This document shows positions 46,051 to 54,031 of a DNA stretch of 64,000 nt, piece by piece. The notes beneath the pieces were generated by a model, which saw only the letters and a program-made list of their open reading frames with translations, did no database searches and had not been told where the DNA came from. This DNA is from CAXXFQ01 sp963674475 (GTDB lineage Bacteria; Planctomycetota; Planctomycetia; Pirellulales; Thermoguttaceae), in NCBI GenBank assembly GCA_963674475.2, contig CAXXFQ010000024.1:806001-870000 (forward strand), read 5' to 3'. Within the stretch, counting starts at the first letter, position 1. The number at the start of each line of letters is the position of its first letter. The position numbers were made by a program, and so were the translations under genes.

Positions 46051-48204
46051 TTATTGAACCTTGACGACGACGAGGGTGACATCGTCGGTTTGGGGCGATT
46101 CGCCGCGAAATTGCTCGACGGCGTCGATCAGCTTTTCTCGAATCGCACGGGCCGTTAAATCGATCGATTCTCGGAGTAGTTCCAACATCCTCGGCTTGCC
46201 AAACGGTTCACCTGCGGCGTCCGAGGTTTCCCAGATCCCGTCAGTGCCGATCAAAATAAGATCCCCCGTGACCAGTTCGATCGGGCCGCCTCGGGCGTAG
46301 TCGGGCTCCTCGACAATCCCCAGCGGCAGACCGGTATTGGGCAGCTCGAGGATTTCGATTTCGTCCGGGTTTTTCACATTCCGACGCAAGAGCAACGCCG
46401 GGTCGTGACCGGCCGCCGACCAGATAAACGTGTTGTTTTGTGGGTTCAAAACCCCATAAAACGCTGTGACGAATTGATCGCCGCCCGATTCGTGAAGCAG
46501 GTAGGTGTTGAGGATGCCCAACAGTTCCTCGGGCAAATCGCTCATGGTTTCAGCGTGGCTACGAAGCGCGCCGCGGAACGAAGCCATCAACAACGCCGGG
46601 CCGATTCCGTGCCCGCTGACATCGGCGATCGCCAGGCCGATTTTCTCGTGGTCGAGCGTCATAAAGTCGAAATAATCGCCGCCGGTCTCGTTACAGTAGA
46701 GACTCGTTCCGACAATATCGAACCGGTCTGATTCCGGCGCGACCGAAGGCAGGAGCCGTTGCTGCACCTCTTGGGCCACGGCCAACGCCGCCTTCATCGT
46801 CTCCCGTTCACGAAACTTCGCGCCCGCGTCGTTGACGACATGGGCCAACGCTTCCAGTTCGTCGCCAGTGCTGATGTCGGCCCTCGCGTCAAAATCCCCT
46901 TTAGCCAACTTGGAAGCGGCGCGGCTGATTTCGCCGATCGGCTGGGTGATTCTTTTGGCCGTTTTAAAGCCGACCACGACGACAATGACCGTCACGACGA
47001 GAAAAAGAAGCCCGGTCGACTTGATCGTTTCGTAGGTAGAATCTTGAATGTACTCGCCGGTCGCGTCGGCCTCCACGACAATTTCCGCTTTGGGAACGAT
47101 CACGATCGGAAACGGACGACCGGGGGCGCCTGCGCCGTAGGCCCAAAACGCCTCTTCCCCTTTGTAGGGCATTTGTATGACGCCCGGCTTACCGGAGATG
47201 GCTTTCTCTTGGATTTTCCGAAGAAGCTCCGGCCGTTTTGATTCGAGCGTTTCCAGTTGAACCGGCACCTGCCAGCTTTGTTCGAGCTTATGATAGCTCG
47301 ATTGGTCCAGGATGATCAATTTCCCTTTCCACGGAACCACCAGCATCTTCGATGACACCTCGTTCCAGCCGGGAGGAAGTTTCAAGGCGTCGAACAGGTT
47401 GGCCGACGCGAGATCCATCCCGGTCACTCCGGCGAAAGTTCCGTCGGGGTAATAGACCGGCATCGATAACGAAATCACCGTCAAACCGGTCGTGACATCA
47501 ACCGTGGGCAAGGACCAGAATGTTTTGCCCAGTTTTTTTGCCTGCGTGTACCAAATTCGTTTTCGCGGATCATAATCGCCCATCTCAAGCGGCGAGGTCT
47601 CGCCCGGGTAGTCTGTATGGACACCCGACTCGAGGGTTGTGTATTGCCAAAGGAGGTCCCCCTTGAGTTTGCTTCGAATAAAATGATACTCGTCGGTCAA
47701 CGTGGAAAGCCGTGTCCGGTCGGCCAATGCGCGGGAACGTTTTTCCGAATTCGGCGATTCCTTATTTGAAAGATCTTTATCCAAAAGAAAGGCCGATTGA
47801 TGCGTAAACGAGACGTCGGCAACGGTCAAGTTCCCTCGAGCGTCTCGAATATGGTATTCAAATCGATTTTCGATTTCCGGCAATCTCTCATCGTGACCAA
47901 GGTCTTCAATTTTAGTCGCGTGAGAAGGAGAAGAAGGGGTTTCGGCCAGACATCGCTCGACCGCTTCCGCTTGGAGGTGTAAGGCCATTTCAAGCGTGAT
48001 GCGTTGCTGGACGGAGAAGCGTGTGAAGTCGTCGACGATCCCGACCAACTGACGCTCGGCGTCGCTCACGAGGACTCGATGGATCGTTTGACGCAGATTA
48101 TCGGCCAAATGGATGGTCATTTGGGTATACAGAATTCGACTGATTCCCAGCGAGATCAGCACGATCGCCAAAAGCAAAAGAGTCCATTTTCTTCGAATCG
48201 ACAT
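46051..48204 (-). CDS. Membrane sensor SpoIIE-type PP2C phosphatase
   Basis: The 717-residue protein has an N-terminal TM (WTLLLLAIVLISLGISRIL) and a dCACHE-like extracellular sensor of about 350 residues (RKRIWYTQAKKLGKTFWSL, VYYPDGTFAGVTGMDLA). A second TM (LLFLVVTVIVVVVGF) and a HAMP domain (AKRITQPIGEISRAASKLA) follow. The last part is a PP2C/SpoIIE phosphatase domain with GGDYFDFM, ADVSGHGIGPALLM and GTDGIWETS, the metal-binding aspartates. Such proteins dephosphorylate anti-sigma-antagonist partners in stress-signalling chains; none is next to it. The ligand of the sensor is unknown. Confidence 0.9.
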   Translation of the reverse strand: MSIRRKWTLLLLAIVLISLGISRILYTQMTIHLADNLRQTIHRVLVSDAERQLVGIVDDFTRFSVQQRITLEMALHLQAEAVERCLAETPSSPSHATKIEDLGHDERLPEIENRFEYHIRDARGNLTVADVSFTHQSAFLLDKDLSNKESPNSEKRSRALADRTRLSTLTDEYHFIRSKLKGDLLWQYTTLESGVHTDYPGETSPLEMGDYDPRKRIWYTQAKKLGKTFWSLPTVDVTTGLTVISLSMPVYYPDGTFAGVTGMDLASANLFDALKLPPGWNEVSSKMLVVPWKGKLIILDQSSYHKLEQSWQVPVQLETLESKRPELLRKIQEKAISGKPGVIQMPYKGEEAFWAYGAGAPGRPFPIVIVPKAEIVVEADATGEYIQDSTYETIKSTGLLFLVVTVIVVVVGFKTAKRITQPIGEISRAASKLAKGDFDARADISTGDELEALAHVVNDAGAKFRERETMKAALAVAQEVQQRLLPSVAPESDRFDIVGTSLYCNETGGDYFDFMTLDHEKIGLAIADVSGHGIGPALLMASFRGALRSHAETMSDLPEELLGILNTYLLHESGGDQFVTAFYGVLNPQNNTFIWSAAGHDPALLLRRNVKNPDEIEILELPNTGLPLGIVEEPDYARGGPIELVTGDLILIGTDGIWETSDAAGEPFGKPRMLELLRESIDLTARAIREKLIDAVEQFRGESPQTDDVTLVVVKVQ

Positions 48205-48566
48205 GAGGGTTTGCGGCAGGTTTCGAGGTTTTTTAAAAGAATTGGGATAATCAGGATAAGGGGGAAATCAAGTTTGCCAAAAGGCTCGATAGACCGCTTA
48301 TAAACCAAATATACGGCCCAGTTGCCTCTCGAGCGGCAATTATCTGCTTCAAACGGGCTCTTTCCCCCTCTTTCGCACGCCACTTTTCTTCTTTCCCGCA
48401 CCGCGCGCCCCGTATTCCAGGCAATTTCGGAAAGCAAACGGCTAAAAGACCTTTTTCTGCTTTGTGTAAAGAAGGCGACTTGGTAAAAAGAACCTAACTC
48501 CAAAGTGGGGGCAACCCCAACATCTTGTGCCTACCTTTGCCGACAGACGCAAAATATGCTATTTAC

Positions 48567-48594
48567 TTGACGAATTCCTTAGAACCGGTACATT
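48567..48594 (+). promoter_or_regulatory. Promoter far upstream of the amidotransferase-like gene
   Basis: TTGACG and TACATT are 16 bases apart. If used, it makes a leader of about 350 bases before the start at 48954. Bases 48205-48566 hold no gene that I can support. Confidence 0.45.
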
Positions 48595-48683
48595 CATGTC
48601 AACTTGCATTCTTCAGTGGCGGGCGACTGCTACGACATTACTAAGGAGTGTTGAGACTTAGAGCGAGCAAAAAATCACGAGTC

Positions 48684-48947
48684 AAACGGTTTTGACGCCA
48701 TTGCCCAACCGTTTCTGAAAGCCGGAGGAGGACCCTTGTTGCCCATGGTGACAAGCGGACCGGATAGGAAACCAATGGGAACGCGGAAGACCAAGCTGCA
48801 GGATACCGACATGGAGGGTCGGGCGATCCATGCATGTTAGGTTGGAAGCGAAGGCGCCGAGGGCTCGGGAACCTTTTTGCGATAATGCCGTAAGTCTCGG
48901 CGCGATGTCGTGTCCCCGTACGACGGCACTTTCGTGTCGCAAAGGAG
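48684..48947 (+). promoter_or_regulatory. Possible structured RNA leader of the amidotransferase-like gene
   Basis: Two layers are visible. At 48684-48714 AAACGGTT and AACCGTTT form an 8-bp stem with a 15-base loop. Near the gene, CCTTTTTGCGA (48872-48882) pairs with TCGCAAAGG (48937-48945), which includes part of the ribosome-binding site AAAGGAG (48941-48947). TGCCG (48886) pairs with CGGCA (48924) inside it. This could hide the ribosome-binding site, as in a riboswitch or other control by RNA folding. I see no match to a riboswitch class that I know. Confidence 0.35.
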
Positions 48948-48953
48948 TGCAAG

Positions 48954-49700
48954 ATGAACTCGAAACCTCTCATTGGAATCAATTCTGATTTCCGCTCGGC
49001 CCGTGCGAATTCGCCTGCTTACGCTTTTCTCTCGGCTGGCTATGCTGACTCGCTGCAAAAAGTGGGGGCCATTCCGGTAACCCTTCCTCTTCTTGAAGCG
49101 GAAGAGGATGTGGATCAACTCTTGAATCAACTGGACGGCGTCGTCATGACCGGCGGTGGCGATCTGGACCCGCGCAACGATGGCTTTATGCTTCACCCTT
49201 CGATTCGTCCGATGGACCCCCGCCGAGAAGCCTTTGACCGCCTCTTGATGCAAAAGTGCATGGAACGACAGATGCCCGTTTTTGGAATCGGGGTCGGCAT
49301 GCAGTTGCTGAACCTGACTGCCGGTGGCAATCTATTCCTGCACGTTCCCGAAGATCTTCCGAAGGCACTGCCCCACTGGGATTCCTCCGATCCGAACCAT
49401 CGCCACGCGTTGGAAATCGAGATGGGGACCATCATGGAGCGGATTTACGGCGAAGGGGAAATCCGAGTCAACAGCATGCACCACATGGCGATCGACGAAG
49501 TGGCTCCCGGTTTTGCCGTGACGGCCCGCTGTCCCGACGGGGTGATTGAAATGATCGAATCGATCCGTGAGGATTGGTTTGCGTTTGGGACCCAGTTCCA
49601 TCCGGAGGCCGAGTCGGCTTCGGCGTTGGACTTACAATTTTTCGAAGAGTTTGTTTGCGGAATCATGGGGAAAAAGCCGGAATTACAACTGGTGGCGTAG
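48954..49700 (+). CDS. Peptidase C26/class I glutamine amidotransferase-like protein lacking the catalytic Cys
   Basis: A 248-residue relative of the gamma-glutamyl-GABA hydrolase family (PuuD-like): MTGGGDLDPRNDG, VFGIGVGMQLLNLTAGGNL and GTQFHPEAES. The nucleophile elbow, normally GICRGMQ, reads GIGVGMQ with Gly at residue 113 where Cys is required; the His-Glu part of the triad is kept. It probably lacks glutaminase activity and may bind a ligand or have another role. AAAGGAG is 6 bases before ATG 48954, but it may be masked by the leader hairpin. The start is well supported. Confidence 0.85.
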   Translation: MNSKPLIGINSDFRSARANSPAYAFLSAGYADSLQKVGAIPVTLPLLEAEEDVDQLLNQLDGVVMTGGGDLDPRNDGFMLHPSIRPMDPRREAFDRLLMQKCMERQMPVFGIGVGMQLLNLTAGGNLFLHVPEDLPKALPHWDSSDPNHRHALEIEMGTIMERIYGEGEIRVNSMHHMAIDEVAPGFAVTARCPDGVIEMIESIREDWFAFGTQFHPEAESASALDLQFFEEFVCGIMGKKPELQLVA

Positions 49701-49804
49701 CGCAGCGAAAAAGGAGACGATCGGTCGCGAGTTTTTAAAAGGCCGTGAGTCGTCTTGAAGCCTGGTATGCTTTTCTTTATTGGGCCTCGCACAAGTAAGT
49801 GACC

Positions 49805-49883
49805 CGAGGGCTCCCAACGAGGAGCCCGGTTTTCCGGAAAATGTCTCGAACTTGTGAAACCACTGCTTTTGCGACTATCAATA
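49805..49883 (+). repeat. Dispersed repeat element, copy 1 (hairpin plus conserved tail)
   Basis: GGGCTCC, a 6-base loop and GGAGCCC (49808-49827) form a perfect 7-bp hairpin, followed by a tail ending in CCACTGCTTTTGCGACTATC. The reverse complement of this whole element recurs at 56164-56243. The copy lies between the amidotransferase-like and AnmK-like genes, and shows that the latter does not start before about 49884. Confidence 0.75.
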
Positions 49884-49900
49884 ACCGAAACGATTCCGTC

Positions 49901-51172
49901 ATGAGAAAAAAAAGATTGGCCTTTCCCGTTCCCGAGGAACCGAGACGTTTGACGATCGGGGTATTGGTCGCCTCCGAGGTCGATCGGGTCGAAGGTGTCT
50001 TGATTGCCGCCAAGGATCGAGGGCTTTTGATTCACCCGGAAATCCTCGGAACCGCGACGGTAACGGTTCCGGAAGAAACGACGGACCTTTACGGTCAGAT
50101 GCTTCGCTCCGGCAGTGGGGTGTCATTGGAATCGTTGGTCCGGCTACGAGAGGAACTGGCCGAAGTCGAGGCCGAGGTGATCAGTCGTTTGCCGCCGGAA
50201 GCAGGCGTGGCGCCCGGTCGAGTTTTGGCCGTCGGCATCCATGATCCGGGGTGTTGGGTCGGTTCGGCCGGATCACCGGGCTACTTGGGGCTTTGCGACC
50301 CGGCACGAGTGGCAGAGTTGACCGGTGCGAATATTATCGACGATTTTCCTGCCAGGGATTTGGCTGGGCGGGGACAAGGAGGTCCCATTTCCGCTTTGGC
50401 TGAATGGACCCTTTTGCGTACGACCGGAAAAAATCGGGTGTTATTGGACCTGCGTCACACGATCCGGATTGGTTTTTTTCCGGCCGAGGAGGACCCACTT
50501 GGCGCGGGAAAGGTGTTGGAATTTGAAGTCGGACCGGGAATGCGGTTGCCGGACCATTTGGCTCGTCAACTGACCGGAGGGGAACACGCGTTCGATCCGG
50601 GAGGTCGGCTCGCGGTTCAGGGGCAAAAGATCGACTCGCTCTTGGAGCACTGGTTGGCCGATTCCTATTTTGTCCGTCCGCTGCCACGCTGGAGCCCGCG
50701 CGGCGTGCGTCCGGAACGTTTTTTGAACGACGCGGTGCGAATGGCCGTCGAAAACGACTGGTCGGTGCGTGACCTGCTTTGCACGGCAACTCACCTTTTG
50801 GCCGAGTCAATCGCCCAGGCTATTCGACATCGATTGCCTGAAGACGCGAGAGTCGATGAAATCATTCTCACCGGCGGCGGACGTCACAACGGGATGCTGT
50901 TGCGAGAACTGGCCGCCCGGTTGCCGGAGATCCCGTTTATTCCCGGCGAAGAGCTTGGAATTAGCAAAGCGGGAATCGAACCGGCCGCGATCGGCGTGTT
51001 GACGATGTTCCACTTGGACCAGGTGCCCGGCAATTCGACCTCGATCACCGGCACCGATTTGCCGCGTGTTTTAGGCCGACTGACCCCTGGATCGCCGCAA
51101 AGTTTACAACGGCTGTTGAACCAGATCAGCGGGACGACCTCGACGCTCCGTCCGTTGCGGGCAGCCATTTAA
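49901..51172 (+). CDS. Divergent AnmK-like (anhydro-N-acetylmuramic acid kinase) family protein
   Basis: The C-terminal half shows the AnmK pattern: NIIDDFPARDLAGRGQGGPI for the catalytic Asp region, ILTGGGRHNGMLLRELAARL and a PGNSTSITGTDLPRVLGRL end. The N-terminal ATP-binding signature, normally GLMSGTSxDG, is replaced by GVLVASEVDR, and the region after it differs, so kinase activity is in doubt. AnmK normally recycles cell-wall anhydroMurNAc. Start at ATG 49901; the longer frame from 49799 overlaps the dispersed repeat. It lies 200 bases after the likewise altered amidotransferase-like gene. Confidence 0.75.
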   Translation: MRKKRLAFPVPEEPRRLTIGVLVASEVDRVEGVLIAAKDRGLLIHPEILGTATVTVPEETTDLYGQMLRSGSGVSLESLVRLREELAEVEAEVISRLPPEAGVAPGRVLAVGIHDPGCWVGSAGSPGYLGLCDPARVAELTGANIIDDFPARDLAGRGQGGPISALAEWTLLRTTGKNRVLLDLRHTIRIGFFPAEEDPLGAGKVLEFEVGPGMRLPDHLARQLTGGEHAFDPGGRLAVQGQKIDSLLEHWLADSYFVRPLPRWSPRGVRPERFLNDAVRMAVENDWSVRDLLCTATHLLAESIAQAIRHRLPEDARVDEIILTGGGRHNGMLLRELAARLPEIPFIPGEELGISKAGIEPAAIGVLTMFHLDQVPGNSTSITGTDLPRVLGRLTPGSPQSLQRLLNQISGTTSTLRPLRAAI

Positions 51173-51200
51173 GGCTACCCGTGGAAAATGAGGTAGTTTA

Positions 51201-51261
51201 CGAGAATAGAAAAGTGAAGACCCTTTTTTCTCGAATAGAAGACCACTTTTCCATTCTCTCG
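51201..51261 (+). repeat. Long imperfect hairpin after the AnmK-like gene
   Basis: The arm at 51201-51216 (CGAGAATAGAAAAGTG) pairs with the arm at 51244-51261, with one mismatch in the outer 15 bases plus a small bulge. A second hairpin GTAAAC-CTTCG-GTTTAC follows at 51266-51282. They may end the AnmK-like transcript; no T run is present. Confidence 0.5.
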
Positions 51262-51327
51262 TGGAGTAAACCTTCGGTTTACATAAATTATCTAAAGCAG
51301 ATACGGGAGAAGGGGCAGCTTTTCGGA

Positions 51328-51356
51328 TTGTGTCGCTTTTCCAAACGCGCTATAAT
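51328..51356 (+). promoter_or_regulatory. Promoter of the membrane-protein gene
   Basis: TTGTGT and TATAAT with a 17-base spacer, 117 bases upstream of ATG 51473. The -10 box is consensus. With the hairpins it accounts for the 300-base gap 51173-51472. Confidence 0.65.
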
Positions 51357-51472
51357 AAGCGAACCGGTCGACTCCTTGACCTTGCAGGCAGTCGACTTGC
51401 AAAACGTAACGAATCGGTTATTGACCAATCGCAAAAAGATCGGTTTTTCCTACCACTGGAGGCTTTTCTACG

Positions 51473-52654
51473 ATGGACCGTCAAACGGGTCGAATTCATT
51501 CGGTCGCCTGGACCGAAGTCCTGCCGTGGCTCTGTCTGCTTCGAACTTTTCGTCCGGCCGCTTCGCTACGTGCGTTGTCGATTGCCGCCGTGGGAATTGC
51601 CTTGACATACGTGGGCTGGTTCGGGCTGGGATACCTATTTCCGGTCGAAAACGCCGACGGACAGTCGGTGGCTCGACAGGAAGCGTTCGAACCGTCAAAA
51701 ATCTTGGTGACGACGATGTTCGAAGCGGATTACGCCAGCCGGGCCCGATACTGCCCTCTGGCCGCGATGGTCGAAGCATGGCCGGAGCTGACCGAGTCGT
51801 TCCATCGAATCACCAACCAGTCTGCGGCTGATCAGTCCTCTTCCGGCTTGGCCTATTGGGGGCTGGGCGGTTTGTGGAAGTTGCTGGTCTGGGGATTTTT
51901 CGGTGTGCTACTCTGTCGTGCGGCGGCCGTCAACCTGACCATCAAAGAGCGGCTCTCGACGCGATCGCTGTGTTCCTTTGCCAAGTCGAAATGGTTCTCT
52001 TGTTCGAGCGCTCCGATTCTGATTCTCTGCGCGGTTGCCGTGATCGCGATTCCCCTGGCCATCCTCGGGCTGTTTTTACGAACGTCGGTGACCGCTTGGC
52101 TGACCGTGTTGCTTTTGCCGGTCGTGGTCGTCGGAGCGTTTGTGATCGCGATTTTACTTTTGGGACTGGTTTTCGGATGGCCGTTGATGTGGGCCTCCAT
52201 TAGTACCGAAGGGACCGACAGCTTCGACGCGTTGAGTCGCACCTACGCCTATCTTTTCCAGCGGCCGCTGCAGTATGCCGGTTACGCGATTGTCGCGTTG
52301 CTATTCGGGATGCTCGGCATTGTTTTCGTTAACCTGTTCGCCGAGTTGGTGATCAGTGTGAGCTTCTGGGCCTTGAGCTTAGGCGATCCGGCACTAGGGT
52401 CGAAGCTGATCATCCCTGCGGGCAACGGGGCGACTTTCTCGGTCTACTCGCTTTTGATCCTTGCGGCGATCCTGGTGAAATTCCTGGGCCTTTCGTTCGC
52501 GGTCAGTTATTTTTGGACTGCCGTAACGGCCATTTATCTCCTGTTGCGGCGTGACACTGACGCGATCGAGTTGGAAGAAATTTACCTGGAAGATCGACCC
52601 GAAGTGGCCGAAACGCTTCCCGCCCCGGCGTCGACCGAGGAGGAAGCTGAGTAA
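51473..52654 (+). CDS. Conserved membrane protein of unknown function
   Basis: A 393-residue protein with about five hydrophobic segments (IAAVGIALTYVGWFGLGYL, LWKLLVWGFFGVLLCRAAAV, LILCAVAVIAIPLAILGLFL, LLLPVVVVGAFVIAILLLGL, YAIVALLFGMLGIVFVNLFA, LLILAAILVKFLGLSF) and an acidic C-terminal tail rich in Glu. No known domain or motif. ATG 51473 has GGAGG 10 bases upstream. Its 3' end abuts the 13-bp repeat tract. Similar hydrophobic proteins are common in planctomycete genomes. Confidence 0.7.
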   Translation: MDRQTGRIHSVAWTEVLPWLCLLRTFRPAASLRALSIAAVGIALTYVGWFGLGYLFPVENADGQSVARQEAFEPSKILVTTMFEADYASRARYCPLAAMVEAWPELTESFHRITNQSAADQSSSGLAYWGLGGLWKLLVWGFFGVLLCRAAAVNLTIKERLSTRSLCSFAKSKWFSCSSAPILILCAVAVIAIPLAILGLFLRTSVTAWLTVLLLPVVVVGAFVIAILLLGLVFGWPLMWASISTEGTDSFDALSRTYAYLFQRPLQYAGYAIVALLFGMLGIVFVNLFAELVISVSFWALSLGDPALGSKLIIPAGNGATFSVYSLLILAAILVKFLGLSFAVSYFWTAVTAIYLLLRRDTDAIELEEIYLEDRPEVAETLPAPASTEEEAE

Positions 52655-52661
52655 TCGGACC

Positions 52662-52765
52662 GGCCTGTTTGAGCGGCCAGTTGAAGCGGCCAGTTGAAGC
52701 GGCCAGTTGAAGCGGCCAGTTGAAGCGGCCAGTTGAAGTGACCCGTTTGAGTGGCCTGTTGAAAA
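52662..52765 (+). repeat. Eight tandem 13-bp units after the membrane-protein gene
   Basis: The unit GGCCAGTTGAAGC repeats at 52675, 52688, 52701, 52714 and 52727, with degenerate units on each side (52662, 52740, 52753). It fills the gap between the stop of the membrane protein (52654) and the stop of the convergent cupin gene (52774). A variable-number tract of this kind may act as a bidirectional spacer. Confidence 0.85.
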
Positions 52766-52773
52766 ACGGCCTG

Positions 52774-53100
52774 TTAGTCGGCCGGGTCGATACTGATCCC
52801 GATCATCTTGAGTTCCCCTTCTCCCTCGTTCCAGATCGAATGGGGGATATCGCCGGGGACGTGAATCGCTTCGTCGGAGCCGAGAATTCGGCGCTCTTCG
52901 CCGATGATCACCTTCGCTTTTCCGGAAACGATGATAAAAATATGGTCGTGCGGATGGGTATGGGGAGGTTTCGGTCCGCCGCCCCCGGAGTCAACCTGGC
53001 CAAGAAAAACGTTGGCCGGTGCCCCCTGCTCTTTGGAAGCGAGCCATTTGGCCACAAAACCGACATGGTCTGCCGGGATGAAGGTGGAGTCGTTCGACAT
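52774..53100 (-). CDS. Small cupin-domain protein
   Basis: A 108-residue single cupin with the metal-binding motif PPHTHPHDHIFIIVSGKAKV (His cluster and Glu-free first motif) and the second motif VPGDIPHSIWN. The fold probably binds a divalent metal, and the gene has no partner. Cupin families cover dioxygenases, isomerases and regulators, so a reaction cannot be given. ATG 53100 has a normal upstream region, and the stop abuts the 13-bp repeat tract. Confidence 0.85.
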   Translation of the reverse strand: MSNDSTFIPADHVGFVAKWLASKEQGAPANVFLGQVDSGGGGPKPPHTHPHDHIFIIVSGKAKVIIGEERRILGSDEAIHVPGDIPHSIWNEGEGELKMIGISIDPAD

Positions 53101-53250
53101 GGTCTTTTGCTGCCTTTTGGGAAAGCGTTTTTGTGTTCTAAAAGCGGAGTCAACAAGCGATTTATTCTAGCGGCTCGTCTATTCGCGACCAAGTCCTCAG
53201 AGGATTTGGAATGAAATATCCCGCTTTCAAGGTTCGTTCTTAATACCCGC

Positions 53251-53757
53251 TCAATGGAGCCTTTTGAGTCCGCGATTTTCCCGATCCGCGTTGACTTGGA
53301 CCAGGGCTTGGGGTTCTTTCCCCAGAAACTTGACCCATTGTGACGTGGTGACGCCAAGGATTTCGGCCGTTCGAGCTAAATCCCGCCCCGAAACTTCCCA
53401 CGCGTCAAGCGCATCGACCAACAAGACGGGAAAATCGTGATGGGTGGCGCTGATCGAAAGTTGGCCGGAAGAGGTTCGGCGCGATTTCCAAAGCGGGCTC
53501 GGCAATTCCTCTCGCTGGCGCGCGGATCGGACCTTCAAGGCAAGACGGATTCGGAGGCGAAACAACGCGACTTTGCGATTTTCCCCCTGAGAGCGACGTT
53601 CGTTGGCTTCGGCCGTCACGCCAGAGGAGCGATGACACAAAACCACGGCCGTTTCGACCTTGTTACGGTGCTGTCCTCCAGGCCCGGACCGACGCAAACG
53701 ACGCATCTCGCATTCGGCCAGCAGCGCGTCGTCGGAAAAAAAGGCCGGATGGTTCAT
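53251..53757 (-). CDS. RF-1 domain (GGQ) release-factor-like protein
   Basis: A 168-residue protein with the GGQ loop in RRSGPGGQHRNKVETAVVL, the catalytic signature of peptidyl-tRNA hydrolysis on the ribosome. It lacks a codon-recognition domain, so it is not RF1 or RF2. The C-terminal half (LARTAEILGVTTSQWVKFLG) looks helix-turn-helix-like and not like the basic tail of ArfB, so a rescue role in a separate lineage is possible. It is the planctomycete-type peptide chain release factor-like family. Confidence 0.8.
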   Translation of the reverse strand: MNHPAFFSDDALLAECEMRRLRRSGPGGQHRNKVETAVVLCHRSSGVTAEANERRSQGENRKVALFRLRIRLALKVRSARQREELPSPLWKSRRTSSGQLSISATHHDFPVLLVDALDAWEVSGRDLARTAEILGVTTSQWVKFLGKEPQALVQVNADRENRGLKRLH

Positions 53758-54031
53758 GGGAAAAGACTTCCTGGATTGGGGTCCTAGGCGGGGTGTCCGG
53801 CAAATCGAATTTCATCGTCAGCCGGATAAAAATCGACAGCGTCTTGCGTCGCTCGGACTTTTTCAAAGCAGCTGTTTTAAAATCACTTTCAGCCTTGAGG
53901 ACGAGCGAATTCCTGTTCACGCAAAGAGCAAGAACGTAGGGCTATTGGAAATACGTCAAGTTTTTGCGACGTGGGGCGGGAATAGAATTTTTAGCCGTCC
54001 GTCGGCGATGTTGGATTTACAAAAACACTTC

